A stretch of 46,900 nucleotides of DNA from Paludibacteraceae bacterium (GTDB lineage: Bacteria > Bacteroidota > Bacteroidia > Bacteroidales > Paludibacteraceae): positions 1 to 46,900 of the forward strand of contig JAKSNW010000014.1 of NCBI GenBank assembly GCA_024405895.1. Reading direction: 5' to 3'. Positions 17,362 to 25,919 of the stretch are shown piece after piece. Every line of letters begins with the position of its first letter. Within the stretch, counting starts at the first letter, position 1. Below the pieces are notes generated by a model that was not told the origin of the DNA, searched no databases, and saw only the letters and a program-made list of their open reading frames with translations. Made by a program: the position numbers and the translations under genes.

Positions 17362-18168
17362 CTAAAGAAAAAAATCGGCCTTTTTTTCGGAGGCATAATG
17401 TGTTTCCAACATCCTGACGTGGGAGCTAAAGTCTTCGTTGTCAAAATGCTTTGCTTGATTAGGGCAAACCCTGATGCAGCCGTGGCATTTGATGCAGACT
17501 CCGTCCTCCAGCGGTTTACCCTCCGGTGACAGTGTGCCCATTGGGCAAAGGCTGCTGCAAAGACCGCAATGTGTGCACAGTGCTTCGTCGGTTTGCGGTT
17601 TAGCCTTGAGAAAGTTCACGGGATTGCCGTCCATTCCCTTCGGTGTGTAGTATTTGCATGGCCATTCGCCTGGAATCTCTTGGCTTATAGCGTTGTAGTC
17701 TTTGGTGATGATGTCTTGTGCAAATCTTCTTACGGCTTCAAGGTCTTGGTTTGTTGGACGTCCTTTGGCAAGTTTTTCCGTGAAGGCATGTTCCGAAGGT
17801 ATGGCTGCTGCTCCCGTCAACCTAAATCCGCGAGCCGTCAGCACCTGCTCCAACTCTTTGAGTGCATTGTCGTAACTTCGGTTGCCGTAGGTGACGGTGA
17901 TAATCACAGGCGTGTTGTCTCCATGCAGATTATTCTCAACGAAAGGCAACAGTTTGTTTGGAATACGTCCAGCATAGACAGGCAGACTGACCACCACGAT
18001 GTCGTCCTTGCCAAACGAGTAGTCGGTTGTCCTTTTCTGGGGTGTTGTGATGTCAATCAACTGTTGTCTTGACGTTGAGGGCTTTAATGTCTGAAGTATG
18101 GCTTGACATACTTTCCGACTGTTGCCCGTAGGACTGAAACAAATGCCGTAGGATGAGGTTGTTGCCAT
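17362..18168 (-). CDS. EFR1-type flavodoxin-ferredoxin fusion
   Basis: From ATG 18168 the protein has 268 residues. The N-terminal half is flavodoxin-like: YGICFSPTGNSRKV as the FMN phosphate loop, then DIVVVSLPVYAGRIP and IITVTYGNRSYDNAL. The C-terminal part carries two 4Fe-4S motifs, CTHCGLCSSLCP and CIKCHGCIRVCP. Such EFR1 family ferrodoxins are predicted electron-transfer proteins in anaerobes; the partner is unknown. An in-frame TTG at 18198 is excluded because the promoter -7 box (18196-18203) overlaps it. No clear terminator follows before the FKBP promoter. Confidence 0.88.
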   Translation of the reverse strand: MATTSSYGICFSPTGNSRKVCQAILQTLKPSTSRQQLIDITTPQKRTTDYSFGKDDIVVVSLPVYAGRIPNKLLPFVENNLHGDNTPVIITVTYGNRSYDNALKELEQVLTARGFRLTGAAAIPSEHAFTEKLAKGRPTNQDLEAVRRFAQDIITKDYNAISQEIPGEWPCKYYTPKGMDGNPVNFLKAKPQTDEALCTHCGLCSSLCPMGTLSPEGKPLEDGVCIKCHGCIRVCPNQAKHFDNEDFSSHVRMLETHYASEKKADFFL

Positions 18169-18195
18169 TGGTGTAGCTTCGTTTATTTGGGGCTG

Positions 18196-18203
18196 CAAAT
18201 ATA
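18196..18203 (-). promoter_or_regulatory. -7 box for the EFR1 gene
   Basis: The minus strand reads TATATTTG (TAnnTTTG), 28 bp before ATG 18168. It fixes the start codon choice. No clear -33 TTTG at 20 bp. Confidence 0.5.
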
Positions 18204-18320
18204 CTGATTAGTTTCAGTATCGGCAGCTCGAAGGTCTGATTTTACACTTGTGTTAGGTTGAAAATCGCTCTTTATTATTGAGAACATCGTGCCAAATCGT
18301 GTTTTTCTCTCTTGATTTTG

Positions 18321-18603
18321 CAAATCTGCAAATGCCGGCGGTCAAAATCAAGTTGATTTTACGAGTCTAAAAATGCCGACAGCCAAAAACAAATTGATTT
18401 TACGAGTCTACAAATGCCGACAGCCAAAATCAAGTTGATTTTACGAGTCTACAAATGCCGACAGCCAAAATCAAGCTGATTTTACGAGTCTACAAATGCC
18501 GACAGCCAAAATCAAGTTGATTTTACGAGTCTACAAATGCCGACAACCAAAATCAAGCTGATTTTACGAGTCTATATTTGCAGATGTTAACGAACACTAA
18601 TTT
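18321..18603 (+). repeat. 41-bp palindrome array, six units, with conserved ends
   Basis: Six 41-bp units begin at 18330, 18371, 18412, 18453, 18494 and 18535. Each has a 14-nt lead (AAATGCCGACAGCC), a 17-nt palindrome (AAAATCAAGTTGATTTT or variants) and a 10-nt tail (ACGAGTCTAC). The left edge reads TTGCAAATCTGCAAATG. The right edge reads TATTTGCAGATGTTAACGAA followed by CACTAATTTTTTT. The edges are imperfect inverted repeats (ATCTGCAAAT / ATTTGCAGAT). It lies beyond the nqrF terminator and upstream of the EFR1 promoter. Related arrays are at 31721-31880 and, inverted, at 46720-46900. Confidence 0.92.
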
Positions 18604-18689
18604 TTTTGTCGTATTTCTTTTCAAAAACTCTGATTTTGGACTTGAAGACGGATGTTTGTGGTCGAATGAGACGGTAGGGCAAAAAAATA

Positions 18690-18714
18690 GTCCCCTCCAG
18701 AAATTGGAGAGGAC
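18690..18714 (-). terminator. Terminator of the nqr operon
   Basis: A 10-bp stem with one mismatch (18690-18699 with 18705-18714) is followed on the minus strand by TATTTTTTTGCC. It lies 27 bp past the nqrF stop. Confidence 0.9.
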
Positions 18715-18740
18715 CATTGTATGGATTGAAATCCTTTGGA

Positions 18741-20036
18741 TTATCCGCCGAAGTTGTCGAAACGAATCATATCGTCTTCAACGCCAAGGCTGTGCAAGAG
18801 GTCAAGCACGGTCTTTGCCATCATTGGAGGTCCGCAGAGATAGTATTCGCAATCCTCTGGTGCCTCGTGTGCCTTGAGGTAGGTGTCGCCCATAACAGGA
18901 GCTACGAAGCCAGCTGTATACTTGATACCTGCTGCATCTGCTTTTGGATCTGGACGGTCGAGGGCCAAGTGGAAGTGGAAGTTAGGGAAGTCCTTCTCAA
19001 GCTGCAGGAAGTCGTCGAGGAATGGGATTTCCTCAAGAGCACGTGCACCATAGAAGTAGTGCATTGGACGTTGACGATCTTCTGGTGCGATGCCATTGCC
19101 TTTGAGCATGTGCATGATTTGTGCACGGAGAGGAGCCATACCGGCACCACCACCTACCCAAATCATTTCGCGGCCTGAACCATAGACAGGACGGAACTCG
19201 CCGTAAGGACCTGACATGATTACTTTGTCGCCTGGTTTGAGGTTGAAGATGTATGAAGAAGCGATACCAGGATTTACGTCCATGAAGCCAGGACCCTGCT
19301 CTTTTGGTTTGAAAGGAGGGGTAGCGATACGAACGTTAAGGGTGATGATGTCGCCTTCGTCAGGATAGTTGGCCATTGAGTATGCACGGATGGTTGGCTC
19401 TGTGTTAGAGCAGTGCAAATCGAAGAGACCAAATTTCTCCCAAGCTGGAAGATAGGTGTCTCCGATGAGTGAACGGTCGTAATCCTTATAGTCAATCTCG
19501 AATGCAGGAATCTTGATCTGAGCGTAAGAACCAGGTTCGAAGTTCATGTGTTCGCCAGCAGGTAGAGCCACTTTGTACTCCTTGATGAAGGTAGCCACGT
19601 TCTTGTTGCCAATAACGGTGCATTCCCATTCTTTTACGCCGAGAACGCTTTCTGGAACCTGCATGTCGATGTTGTTCTTAACCTTAACCTGGCAACCGAG
19701 ACGCCAGTGGTCTTTCATCTGTTTGCGTGAGAAGTGAACGGTTTCTGTTGGGAGAATCTCGCCACCGCCGTCAAGCACTTGGCATTTGCATTGACCGCAA
19801 GAACCTTTACCACCGCAAGCTGATGGGAGGAATACACCTGCGTTAGAGAGTGAAGAGAGCAGTGAACCGCCAGCTGGGATGTTCAGGGTGGTGTCACCGT
19901 TGAGTCTTACTTCAACATCGCCTGAAGCTACGAGATAGCGTTTTGCTATCAAGAGCACAATCACAAGCAAGATGATAACTGCCAAGAATACCACCAAGCA
20001 TGTGAGTATTGAAAGTGAATTAATTGCTACTAACAT
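18741..20036 (-). CDS. nqrF: Na+-translocating NADH:quinone reductase subunit F
   Basis: Entry subunit: oxidises NADH and passes electrons through FAD and a 2Fe-2S centre. From ATG 20036 it has 431 residues: one N-terminal membrane helix (about 5-30), a 2Fe-2S domain with C74, C80, C83 and C115, the FAD motif RAYSMANYP, the NADH-site GGGAGMAPLRAQI and the C-terminal CGPPMM...FDNFGG. A TTG at 20048 would extend it by four residues into nqrE and is less likely. It is the last gene of the complete nqrABCDEF operon and is followed by a terminator. Confidence 0.97.
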   Translation of the reverse strand: MLVAINSLSILTCLVVFLAVIILLVIVLLIAKRYLVASGDVEVRLNGDTTLNIPAGGSLLSSLSNAGVFLPSACGGKGSCGQCKCQVLDGGGEILPTETVHFSRKQMKDHWRLGCQVKVKNNIDMQVPESVLGVKEWECTVIGNKNVATFIKEYKVALPAGEHMNFEPGSYAQIKIPAFEIDYKDYDRSLIGDTYLPAWEKFGLFDLHCSNTEPTIRAYSMANYPDEGDIITLNVRIATPPFKPKEQGPGFMDVNPGIASSYIFNLKPGDKVIMSGPYGEFRPVYGSGREMIWVGGGAGMAPLRAQIMHMLKGNGIAPEDRQRPMHYFYGARALEEIPFLDDFLQLEKDFPNFHFHLALDRPDPKADAAGIKYTAGFVAPVMGDTYLKAHEAPEDCEYYLCGPPMMAKTVLDLLHSLGVEDDMIRFDNFGG

Positions 20037-20040
20037 AAGA

Positions 20041-20688
20041 TTATCCAATTTTCAAGCCTGAGAAACAAAGGAATGCCATTGACATGAGGCCTACGGTGAT
20101 GAATGTGATGCCCAAGCCGCGGAGTGGTGCAGGAACCTGTGAGTACTCCATTTTCTCTCTGATAGCAGCAAGACCTACGATGGCAAGCATCCAACCAAGA
20201 CCAGAACCGAGAGCATAGAATACTGTGTCGAGGATACCGGTGATGGCTTTTGGGTCGGTTGGCTCGAGGCCGATACGTTGTTGCATGAAGAGTGAAGCAC
20301 CCATGATTGCGCAGTTTACAGCGATCAAAGGCAGGAAGATGCCCAATGAGGCATAGAGTGAAGGTGAGAATTTCTCAACAATCATTTCTACCAATTGCAC
20401 GATAGCAGCGATAACTGCAATGAACAAGATGAAGCTCAAGAAGCTGAGGTCGAGGGTTGCGAAACCTTCGCCCAACCATGCGAGAGCGCCTTTCTCCAAC
20501 ACTTTGGTCTGCAAGAGGTAGTTTACTGGCAATGTAACGAGCAGCACGAATGTTACTGCAACGCCCAAGCCCAATGAGGTTTTTACGTTCTTAGAAACAG
20601 CAAGGTAAGAACACATGCCCAAGAAGAACGCAAAAATCATATTGTCCACGAAGATGGAGCGTATGAATAAGTTAAGTGCGTGATCCAT
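20041..20688 (-). CDS. nqrE: Na+-translocating NADH:quinone reductase subunit E
   Basis: A 215-residue integral membrane subunit with about six helices, homologous to NqrD and to RnfA. It shows the paired half-motifs [19 protein letters not shown] and [12 protein letters not shown], whose conserved cysteines participate in the intramembrane iron-sulfur site between NqrD and NqrE. It starts at ATG 20688, 63 bp after nqrD, and its stop is 4 bp before nqrF. Identification is certain from sequence and gene order. Confidence 0.97.
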   Translation of the reverse strand: MDHALNLFIRSIFVDNMIFAFFLGMCSYLAVSKNVKTSLGLGVAVTFVLLVTLPVNYLLQTKVLEKGALAWLGEGFATLDLSFLSFILFIAVIAAIVQLVEMIVEKFSPSLYASLGIFLPLIAVNCAIMGASLFMQQRIGLEPTDPKAITGILDTVFYALGSGLGWMLAIVGLAAIREKMEYSQVPAPLRGLGITFITVGLMSMAFLCFSGLKIG

Positions 20689-20751
20689 AATAATTTGTTA
20701 GCTTCCTTGAAAGGATAGCGTTTCTTTTTATTGGTTGAACTTTTCTTGGGT

Positions 20752-21378
20752 TTATTTCTCTTGTAAATCCTTGTCGATTGAACGGTGAGCCCAGATAACG
20801 CAAGCTACGAGAATCATAGCCATGGCAGGCATAACCATCAAACCGTTGTTTACATAGCCGTGTTCGTAGCACCATTTTGGAATTACGCGGAAGCCGAACA
20901 AGGTGCCAGCACCGAACAATTCACGGAAGAATGCAACGATGACCAAAATGATGGCATAACCAACGCCGTTGCCGATACCGTCGAGGAGGGAAGCACCTGG
21001 TTTGTTACCCATGGCGAATGCCTCAAGACGACCCATCAGGATACAGTTGGTGATGATAAGGCCGATGTAAACAGAGAGTTGTACGCTGATGTCATAAGCA
21101 AATGCTTTCAAAGCCTCACTTACGATAGTTACCAAGGCGGCAACTACTACCAATTGTACAATGATACGGATGTTACTTGGAATGGTGTTGCGGAGCAATG
21201 AGATAACCACGTTGGCCAAAGCCACGATGATGGTAACAGAGAGACCCATCACAATAGCTGGCTTCAACTCTACGGTTACAGCCAATGCAGAGCAAATACC
21301 CAGCACTTGCACAGCCACAGGGTTGTTTTTGCTCAATGGGCCGAGCAGTGTGTTTTTGATATTATCACTCAATTTCAT
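20752..21378 (-). CDS. nqrD: Na+-translocating NADH:quinone reductase subunit D
   Basis: A 208-residue membrane subunit with about six helices. It shows NNPVAVQVLGICSALAVT and LIITNCILMGRLEAFAMGN, the cysteine-containing motifs that pair with those of NqrE, and then GIGNGVGYAIILVIVAFFRELFGAG. Its ATG overlaps the nqrC stop (ATGA-type, 4 bp), indicating translational coupling. Confidence 0.97.
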   Translation of the reverse strand: MKLSDNIKNTLLGPLSKNNPVAVQVLGICSALAVTVELKPAIVMGLSVTIIVALANVVISLLRNTIPSNIRIIVQLVVVAALVTIVSEALKAFAYDISVQLSVYIGLIITNCILMGRLEAFAMGNKPGASLLDGIGNGVGYAIILVIVAFFRELFGAGTLFGFRVIPKWCYEHGYVNNGLMVMPAMAMILVACVIWAHRSIDKDLQEK

Positions 21379-22145
21379 AATGTTTCCTCCTCGTTAATTG
21401 TTTCTTCTTCCTCAACGACAGCTTCTTCAACTGGCTCTTCTGCAGGAGCAACGCCTTGGTTGAAGAAATTGCTGTATTGTGAGAGGCAGTCTTTCAACAT
21501 GGTCTCTACGCCTTTTGATGTGATGGTACCGCCTGAGATAGCGTCAACTTGGTCTTGACCTTCTGCAGTCTGACCTTTCTTCATCACTGCGATAGAAGCG
21601 AAGATACCTTCGTTCATGACATGTTTGCCTTCGAATTGTGTCTGGAACTTTTTGTCGGCGATTTTAGCACCGAGGCCAGGAGTTTCACCTGCGTGTGAGA
21701 AGTAAACGCCGTAAACGGTGTTTTTGTCTTCGTTCAAAGCGATGTAACCCCAGATGGCACCCCAAAGACCGGCACCGTTGAGAGGGATGATGTATTTGGT
21801 TTCGCCTTCGATGTTAGCTACATAGATAGGAAGGTCGCCTTCCTTGAGTTCGTAGTTGAAGTCGATGGTTTCGCCGAGAGTGCCGTCCTCGTTCAACAAG
21901 CAGTATTGTTGGATTGTCTGGTCGTAGAGTGCTGAAGCATCTGCGCCAACGAGGTTGATGGCTGGCATTGAACTGAGGATTTGTTTCTTCTTGTCGAGTT
22001 CAATGTTCTTATCTTGTCTTTCTTTCAAAACACCAGAGGTGATTGAAAGCAACAGAGCAACGATGGCTACGATTACAATAGTATATATAATAATGTAGAC
22101 ATTGCTATTCTTGTTGAATCCTTTCTTTTGTTCGTTTTCTGCCAT
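21375..22145 (-). CDS. nqrC: Na+-translocating NADH:quinone reductase subunit C
   Basis: A 256-residue subunit with one N-terminal helix (about 16-36) and a periplasmic FMN domain. The covalent FMN site is DAISGGTITS, with the acceptor threonine at T207. The usual Dxx(S/T)GAT has glycine instead of alanine here, a conservative variation. Residues about 233-256 form an acidic tail (AEEPVEEAVVEEEETINEEE) not needed for the fold. It starts at ATG 22145, 7 bp after nqrB, and overlaps nqrD. Confidence 0.97.
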   Translation of the reverse strand: MAENEQKKGFNKNSNVYIIIYTIVIVAIVALLLSITSGVLKERQDKNIELDKKKQILSSMPAINLVGADASALYDQTIQQYCLLNEDGTLGETIDFNYELKEGDLPIYVANIEGETKYIIPLNGAGLWGAIWGYIALNEDKNTVYGVYFSHAGETPGLGAKIADKKFQTQFEGKHVMNEGIFASIAVMKKGQTAEGQDQVDAISGGTITSKGVETMLKDCLSQYSNFFNQGVAPAEEPVEEAVVEEEETINEEETL

Positions 22146-22152
22146 GGCTCAA

Positions 22153-23349
22153 TTATTTTGAAATACGTTTCAAACGTTTGTTAATATTGCGTTGAACCAC
22201 GAAGTAGTCGATGAGGCAGCCGAAGATGTTCATCAACAAGATGGCGAGCATCATGCCCTCTGGGTAACCTGGGTTCAATACTCTGACTACGATGGCCATT
22301 ACACCGATGAGGAAGCCGTAGATCCATTTGCCACACTCTGTGCGAGCAGAGGTAACAGGGTCAGTAGCCATGAAGACAGCACCGAAAGCAAAGCCACCGA
22401 GTACGAGGTGTTCGTACCAAGGGAGGTGTGCGATGGCGGTGTCAGGACCCCATGTGTTGAATGCGAGAGCTGTGAGGGCACCACCTACGAATACTGAGAG
22501 CATTGTCTTCCAGCTTGCAACACCTGTGATAACCAACAAAGCACCACCGATGAGGATGGCAAGTGTGCTGGTCTCACCGATTGAACCAGGAATCATACCG
22601 AGGAATGCTTCCTTGAAACCGATGATGTTGCCGAGGATGTCGTGATAGGTAGCGGTTGCCTCAGCAGAGGTAGCGAGTTGGCCGAGAGGAGTAGCACCTG
22701 AGATGGTGTCGAGTTTGTCGCCTGCGCCCCACCAGAAAGCGTCGCGGGTGCGAACCCATACTTGGTCGCCGCTCATGAAGGTTGGGTAAGCGAAGAAAAG
22801 GAATGCACGGGTAACCAAAGCCACGTTGAAAATGTTGTAGCCAGTGCCACCGAATACTTCTTTTGCGAAGATTACTGAGAATGCGGTAGCGAGACCGAGC
22901 ATCCACAGTGGGGTGTCAACAGGAACAATCATTGGGATAAGGATACCAGAAACGAGGAAACCTTCTTGGATTTCTTCTTTCTTGATTTGTGCGCTGGTAA
23001 ACTCGATGCCGAGACCTACGATGTAGGAAACGAGGAGTTTTGGCAATACGGCGAGGAAGCCGAAGAAGAATTGTTGCCAGAAGCCAGCGTCTTGACCTAT
23101 GGCGATGAAGTGTTGATAGCCTACGTTCCACATACCGAAGAGGAGGGCAGGTATCAAGGCTATCACAACTGTGATCATGAGTCGCTTGGAGTCGATGGCA
23201 TCGTGGATGTTCACACCGCTTTTTGAGGTGGTGTTAGGAACAAACATGAATGTTTTGAAACCATCGAAAACCGAGTGAAGCTTCGATAGTTTGCCGCCTT
23301 CGGAGAAGGTTGGCTCGAGTCTATCTACAGTTTTCTTTAGAAAATTCAT
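22153..23349 (-). CDS. nqrB: Na+-translocating NADH:quinone reductase subunit B
   Basis: The largest membrane subunit and main sodium path; it also carries covalent FMN and riboflavin. From ATG 23349 (MNFLKKTVDRLEP) it has 398 residues with about ten helices. The FMN attachment motif is DTISGATPLGQ, with the acceptor at about T220. A GTG start at 23394 would add 15 polar residues absent from typical family members, so ATG is chosen. It follows nqrA by 79 bp, the longest gap in the operon together with nqrD-nqrE. Confidence 0.97.
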   Translation of the reverse strand: MNFLKKTVDRLEPTFSEGGKLSKLHSVFDGFKTFMFVPNTTSKSGVNIHDAIDSKRLMITVVIALIPALLFGMWNVGYQHFIAIGQDAGFWQQFFFGFLAVLPKLLVSYIVGLGIEFTSAQIKKEEIQEGFLVSGILIPMIVPVDTPLWMLGLATAFSVIFAKEVFGGTGYNIFNVALVTRAFLFFAYPTFMSGDQVWVRTRDAFWWGAGDKLDTISGATPLGQLATSAEATATYHDILGNIIGFKEAFLGMIPGSIGETSTLAILIGGALLVITGVASWKTMLSVFVGGALTALAFNTWGPDTAIAHLPWYEHLVLGGFAFGAVFMATDPVTSARTECGKWIYGFLIGVMAIVVRVLNPGYPEGMMLAILLMNIFGCLIDYFVVQRNINKRLKRISK

Positions 23350-23428
23350 ATTGTTAGATATTTTGTTTTTCTGTTTTGTGGCTCTGTTGTTCACAGAGGC
23401 CTAAAAGATTTACTGTAAAGTTGTATGC

Positions 23429-24784
23429 TTATTCGAGTTCTTGGCGCATGTAATCCAAAGCTTCGCGAACGATGCGTTGAATCTCGATTTTTGATGTGCA
23501 CACATATTCGCAGAGTGCGAAATCCTCAGGAACTACTTCGTAAGCACCAAGTTGTTCCATTTTGTCGAGGTTCTTGGCAATCATGGCCTTGATGAGTTGC
23601 TCTGGCATGATGTCCATTGGGAATACTCTCTCGATTTCGTTGCTTGCGATGAAGGCTCTCAAGCCACCGAGTACGCGGGCGTCAAATTTGAATGTTTTGT
23701 TTTTATTCAAACATTTAGCCAGTTTAGCGGTGAAGAGGCTGCTGTTACTGAACATGTTGAAACGTGGGGCAATCCAACCGAACATTTCGTCTTCGGTGTC
23801 GCCTTCTGCGATGACAGAGATTTCGTTGACAACTGGTGTTACGAAGCCGTTCTCCATGCATACTGGTTTGCCGGTGAGGACGTTGCCGTTGATTACGCGG
23901 AGTTTCTTGCTGTTGTCAAGTTGACCTTCAACGAGTTCAGCCATACGTGTACCAACTACTGCTGATACGTATTTTGGTGCTTTCACTTCTGGACCAACCA
24001 ATGCGTATGTCTTGGTGAAGTCTGCTTTTCCTGTGCGGAGGAAGCGGCCCATCATGGCTACGTCTTGGATGTTCATGGTCCAAACGGTCTCACCCTTGTT
24101 GATTGGGCAGAGGGCATTGATTTGTGTGCCCACGTTGCCTGCTGGGTGTGGTCCGTTCATCTCGTTGATCTCCACGCCGTTCATGTTGCGGAGAGCTGCG
24201 CTGGTTTCGCTGTTGACGGTGTAGAATACTTTACCGGCAGTCAGTTTTGCCAATGCAGAGAGACCAGCTTGAACGTCGGCCTCACGACCTGCCAATACGT
24301 AGTTGTAGTCGGCAGCAAGTGGGGCTGTGTCGAAAGCTGACACGAAAATGTTGTTTGGTGTAACCTCAGGGTTTGCAACTACGCCGTAAGGACGTTGTTG
24401 AATCAAAGCGCCGAAGCCACTGCCAAAAACCACGTTGCGGAGGTTTTCAGGTGTGAGTTTTGAGGTCTCGAATTGTTCGTAAGCTTCTTCGTTACCGCGT
24501 GTTACGGAAACGTAGAGCAGTTTGCGACGTTCACCGCGAGCTACCTCAGCCACAGTACCGCTGATTGGTGATGTGACTTTGAGTTCTGGGTGTTTTTTGT
24601 CGAAGAACAATACGCTACCAACCTTAACTGCATCACCCTCTTTCACTGCAACTTTTGGGGTCAAGCCATGGAAATCGTCTGGCACCAAAGCCACGGTCTG
24701 TGGTTGTTTGGCGGAAACGGTCTCCTGGGTTGCATTGCCTGAGATGGCAATGTTCAATCCTTTTTTTACTTTTAAGGTTTCCAT
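23429..24784 (-). CDS. nqrA: Na+-translocating NADH:quinone reductase subunit A
   Basis: A 451-residue peripheral cytoplasmic subunit linked to quinone binding. It starts METLKVKKGLNIAISGNA, then has the barrel-sandwich motif VKEGDAVKVGSVLFFDKKHPEL, the segment TSPISGTVAEVARGERRKLL typical of NqrA, and the C-terminal region VLGGLRAFIASNEIERVFP. It is the first gene of the operon, from ATG 24784. A leader of about 160 nt is predicted if the -7 box at 24951-24958 is used. Confidence 0.97.
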   Translation of the reverse strand: METLKVKKGLNIAISGNATQETVSAKQPQTVALVPDDFHGLTPKVAVKEGDAVKVGSVLFFDKKHPELKVTSPISGTVAEVARGERRKLLYVSVTRGNEEAYEQFETSKLTPENLRNVVFGSGFGALIQQRPYGVVANPEVTPNNIFVSAFDTAPLAADYNYVLAGREADVQAGLSALAKLTAGKVFYTVNSETSAALRNMNGVEINEMNGPHPAGNVGTQINALCPINKGETVWTMNIQDVAMMGRFLRTGKADFTKTYALVGPEVKAPKYVSAVVGTRMAELVEGQLDNSKKLRVINGNVLTGKPVCMENGFVTPVVNEISVIAEGDTEDEMFGWIAPRFNMFSNSSLFTAKLAKCLNKNKTFKFDARVLGGLRAFIASNEIERVFPMDIMPEQLIKAMIAKNLDKMEQLGAYEVVPEDFALCEYVCTSKIEIQRIVREALDYMRQELE

Positions 24785-24950
24785 ATAAATGAATTACGTT
24801 TTGTTTTTCTGCTATAGAATAGGTGCAAATAGTGAGCATAACCACGCACTCCGAATAAATCCGAAGTCTTGGCAATTCATACTAACCATTTGTACACTAG
24901 TATCTTGCAATGAATCGGGCGTGCCGAGTCCATCGCTGCTAAAGCAAATG

Positions 24951-24958
24951 CAAAGATA
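24951..24958 (-). promoter_or_regulatory. Candidate -7 box of the nqr operon
   Basis: The minus strand reads TATCTTTG (TAnnTTTG). It would give a leader of about 160 nt before nqrA. No good -33 TTTG is seen, so the assignment is tentative. The leader contains an ATACTA...TAGTAT inverted repeat. Confidence 0.4.
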
Positions 24959-25024
24959 TATCTTTTTTGAAATCTTGGAGATTATTTTAATTGTATTTTT
25001 GTTGCAGATTTGATTTTAATGCAA

Positions 25025-25057
25025 AAGAGGCTGCACGGTGTTGTCGTACAGCCTCTT
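25025..25057 (-). terminator. Terminator of the nitroreductase gene
   Basis: A perfect 9-bp stem (AAGAGGCTG 25025-25033 with CAGCCTCTT 25049-25057) and a following TTTTGCATTAAAA on the minus strand, 22 bp after the stop. Confidence 0.85.
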
Positions 25058-25078
25058 ATATGTATGATGGAAAAGTGT

Positions 25079-25819
25079 CTATTCTATGAATCCCTGACGG
25101 CGGAGTGCTTCCATCAATCCTTGACTCATGGCCTCGTTGTCACGGCGTGTGTAGCGGATGTCGGTGAAGATTTGTGCCAAGGTTTCCTTGTTGTTTATTT
25201 CCACAAAGTGCTTGTTTTCTTCAAGTGCTTCCTTTGCTGCATAATGACGGTCGATGTCGGCAGGAGTGTAGTCGTGATAGGTTTCTTCGTGAACAAAGGC
25301 TGGCACGTCGAGACGGTCGGAGAGTGCTGGCTCTTCGTCTGGCCAACCAACTGTAAGAGTGGCAACTGGCATAACCAGTTTAGGCAATTTGAGCGTGTCG
25401 ATAATCATCTGAGGCATATAGACCGTTGTGCCAAGGAAACAAAGTCCAAGTCCTTCTTCTTCAGCAAGATTGCAGAAAGTCTGCGTGAAAAGCAAGGCGT
25501 CTGTGGCAGCGTTCATGAACGAAAGGAAATTGTTGTAGCCAGGGTCTGCCTTGCGGTTCTCGCACCAGGTGGTAGTGCGGCGAAAATCGGCGCAGATGGT
25601 CAGTACTACGGAAGCTCCCTTCACCATTGGTTGGTTGAAATGGGCAGGAGCAAGGGCGGCTTTCTGAGCTTCGTCGCGTGTAACCACAACGGAATAAAGC
25701 TGGAGATTGCCCATGGTCTGTGTACGTGCAGCTTGTGCAAACAATTTGTTAAGCAGCTCGTTGCTGACTTCTTTCGAAGTATATTTGCGTATAGTTCGTC
25801 TTGTGTTGATTGTGTTCAT
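25079..25819 (-). CDS. Nitroreductase-family flavoprotein
   Basis: From ATG 25819 the protein has 246 residues. The N-terminal RRTIRKYTSKEV and the LQLYSVVVTRD segment are FMN-binding features of the nitroreductase superfamily. MNAATDALLFTQTFCNLAEEEGLGLCFLGTT matches the central helix and the NfsA-like part, and LPKLVMPVATLTVGWPDEEP is the C-terminal signature. It should be a cytosolic NAD(P)H-dependent FMN oxidoreductase with unknown natural substrate. An in-frame TTG at 25843 is excluded because it overlaps the -7 box at 25841-25848. It forms a single-gene unit. Confidence 0.9.
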   Translation of the reverse strand: MNTINTRRTIRKYTSKEVSNELLNKLFAQAARTQTMGNLQLYSVVVTRDEAQKAALAPAHFNQPMVKGASVVLTICADFRRTTTWCENRKADPGYNNFLSFMNAATDALLFTQTFCNLAEEEGLGLCFLGTTVYMPQMIIDTLKLPKLVMPVATLTVGWPDEEPALSDRLDVPAFVHEETYHDYTPADIDRHYAAKEALEENKHFVEINNKETLAQIFTDIRYTRRDNEAMSQGLMEALRRQGFIE

Positions 25820-25840
25820 GTCTGTTTTTGTTTTGTGGCG

Positions 25841-25848
25841 CAAAGGTA
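25841..25848 (-). promoter_or_regulatory. -7 box for the nitroreductase gene
   Basis: The minus strand reads TACCTTTG, a full match, 22 bp before ATG 25819. No clear -33 element. Confidence 0.55.
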
Positions 25849-25919
25849 ATGATTTTTCGGGAATTGCCCGATGTCTTGTGGTATGAACGTACGATGATTT
25901 GCTTTATGGCTCTCTATGG

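Noticed and set aside
18330-18575. CRISPR array
   Set aside because: Whole 41-bp units repeat including the part that would be spacer; there are no unique spacers and no cas genes. The same holds for the arrays at 1, 31730 and 46749.
24785-24958. Known riboswitch in the nqr leader
   Set aside because: No conserved core of the common classes (TPP, cobalamin, FMN, SAM and others) could be recognised by eye.
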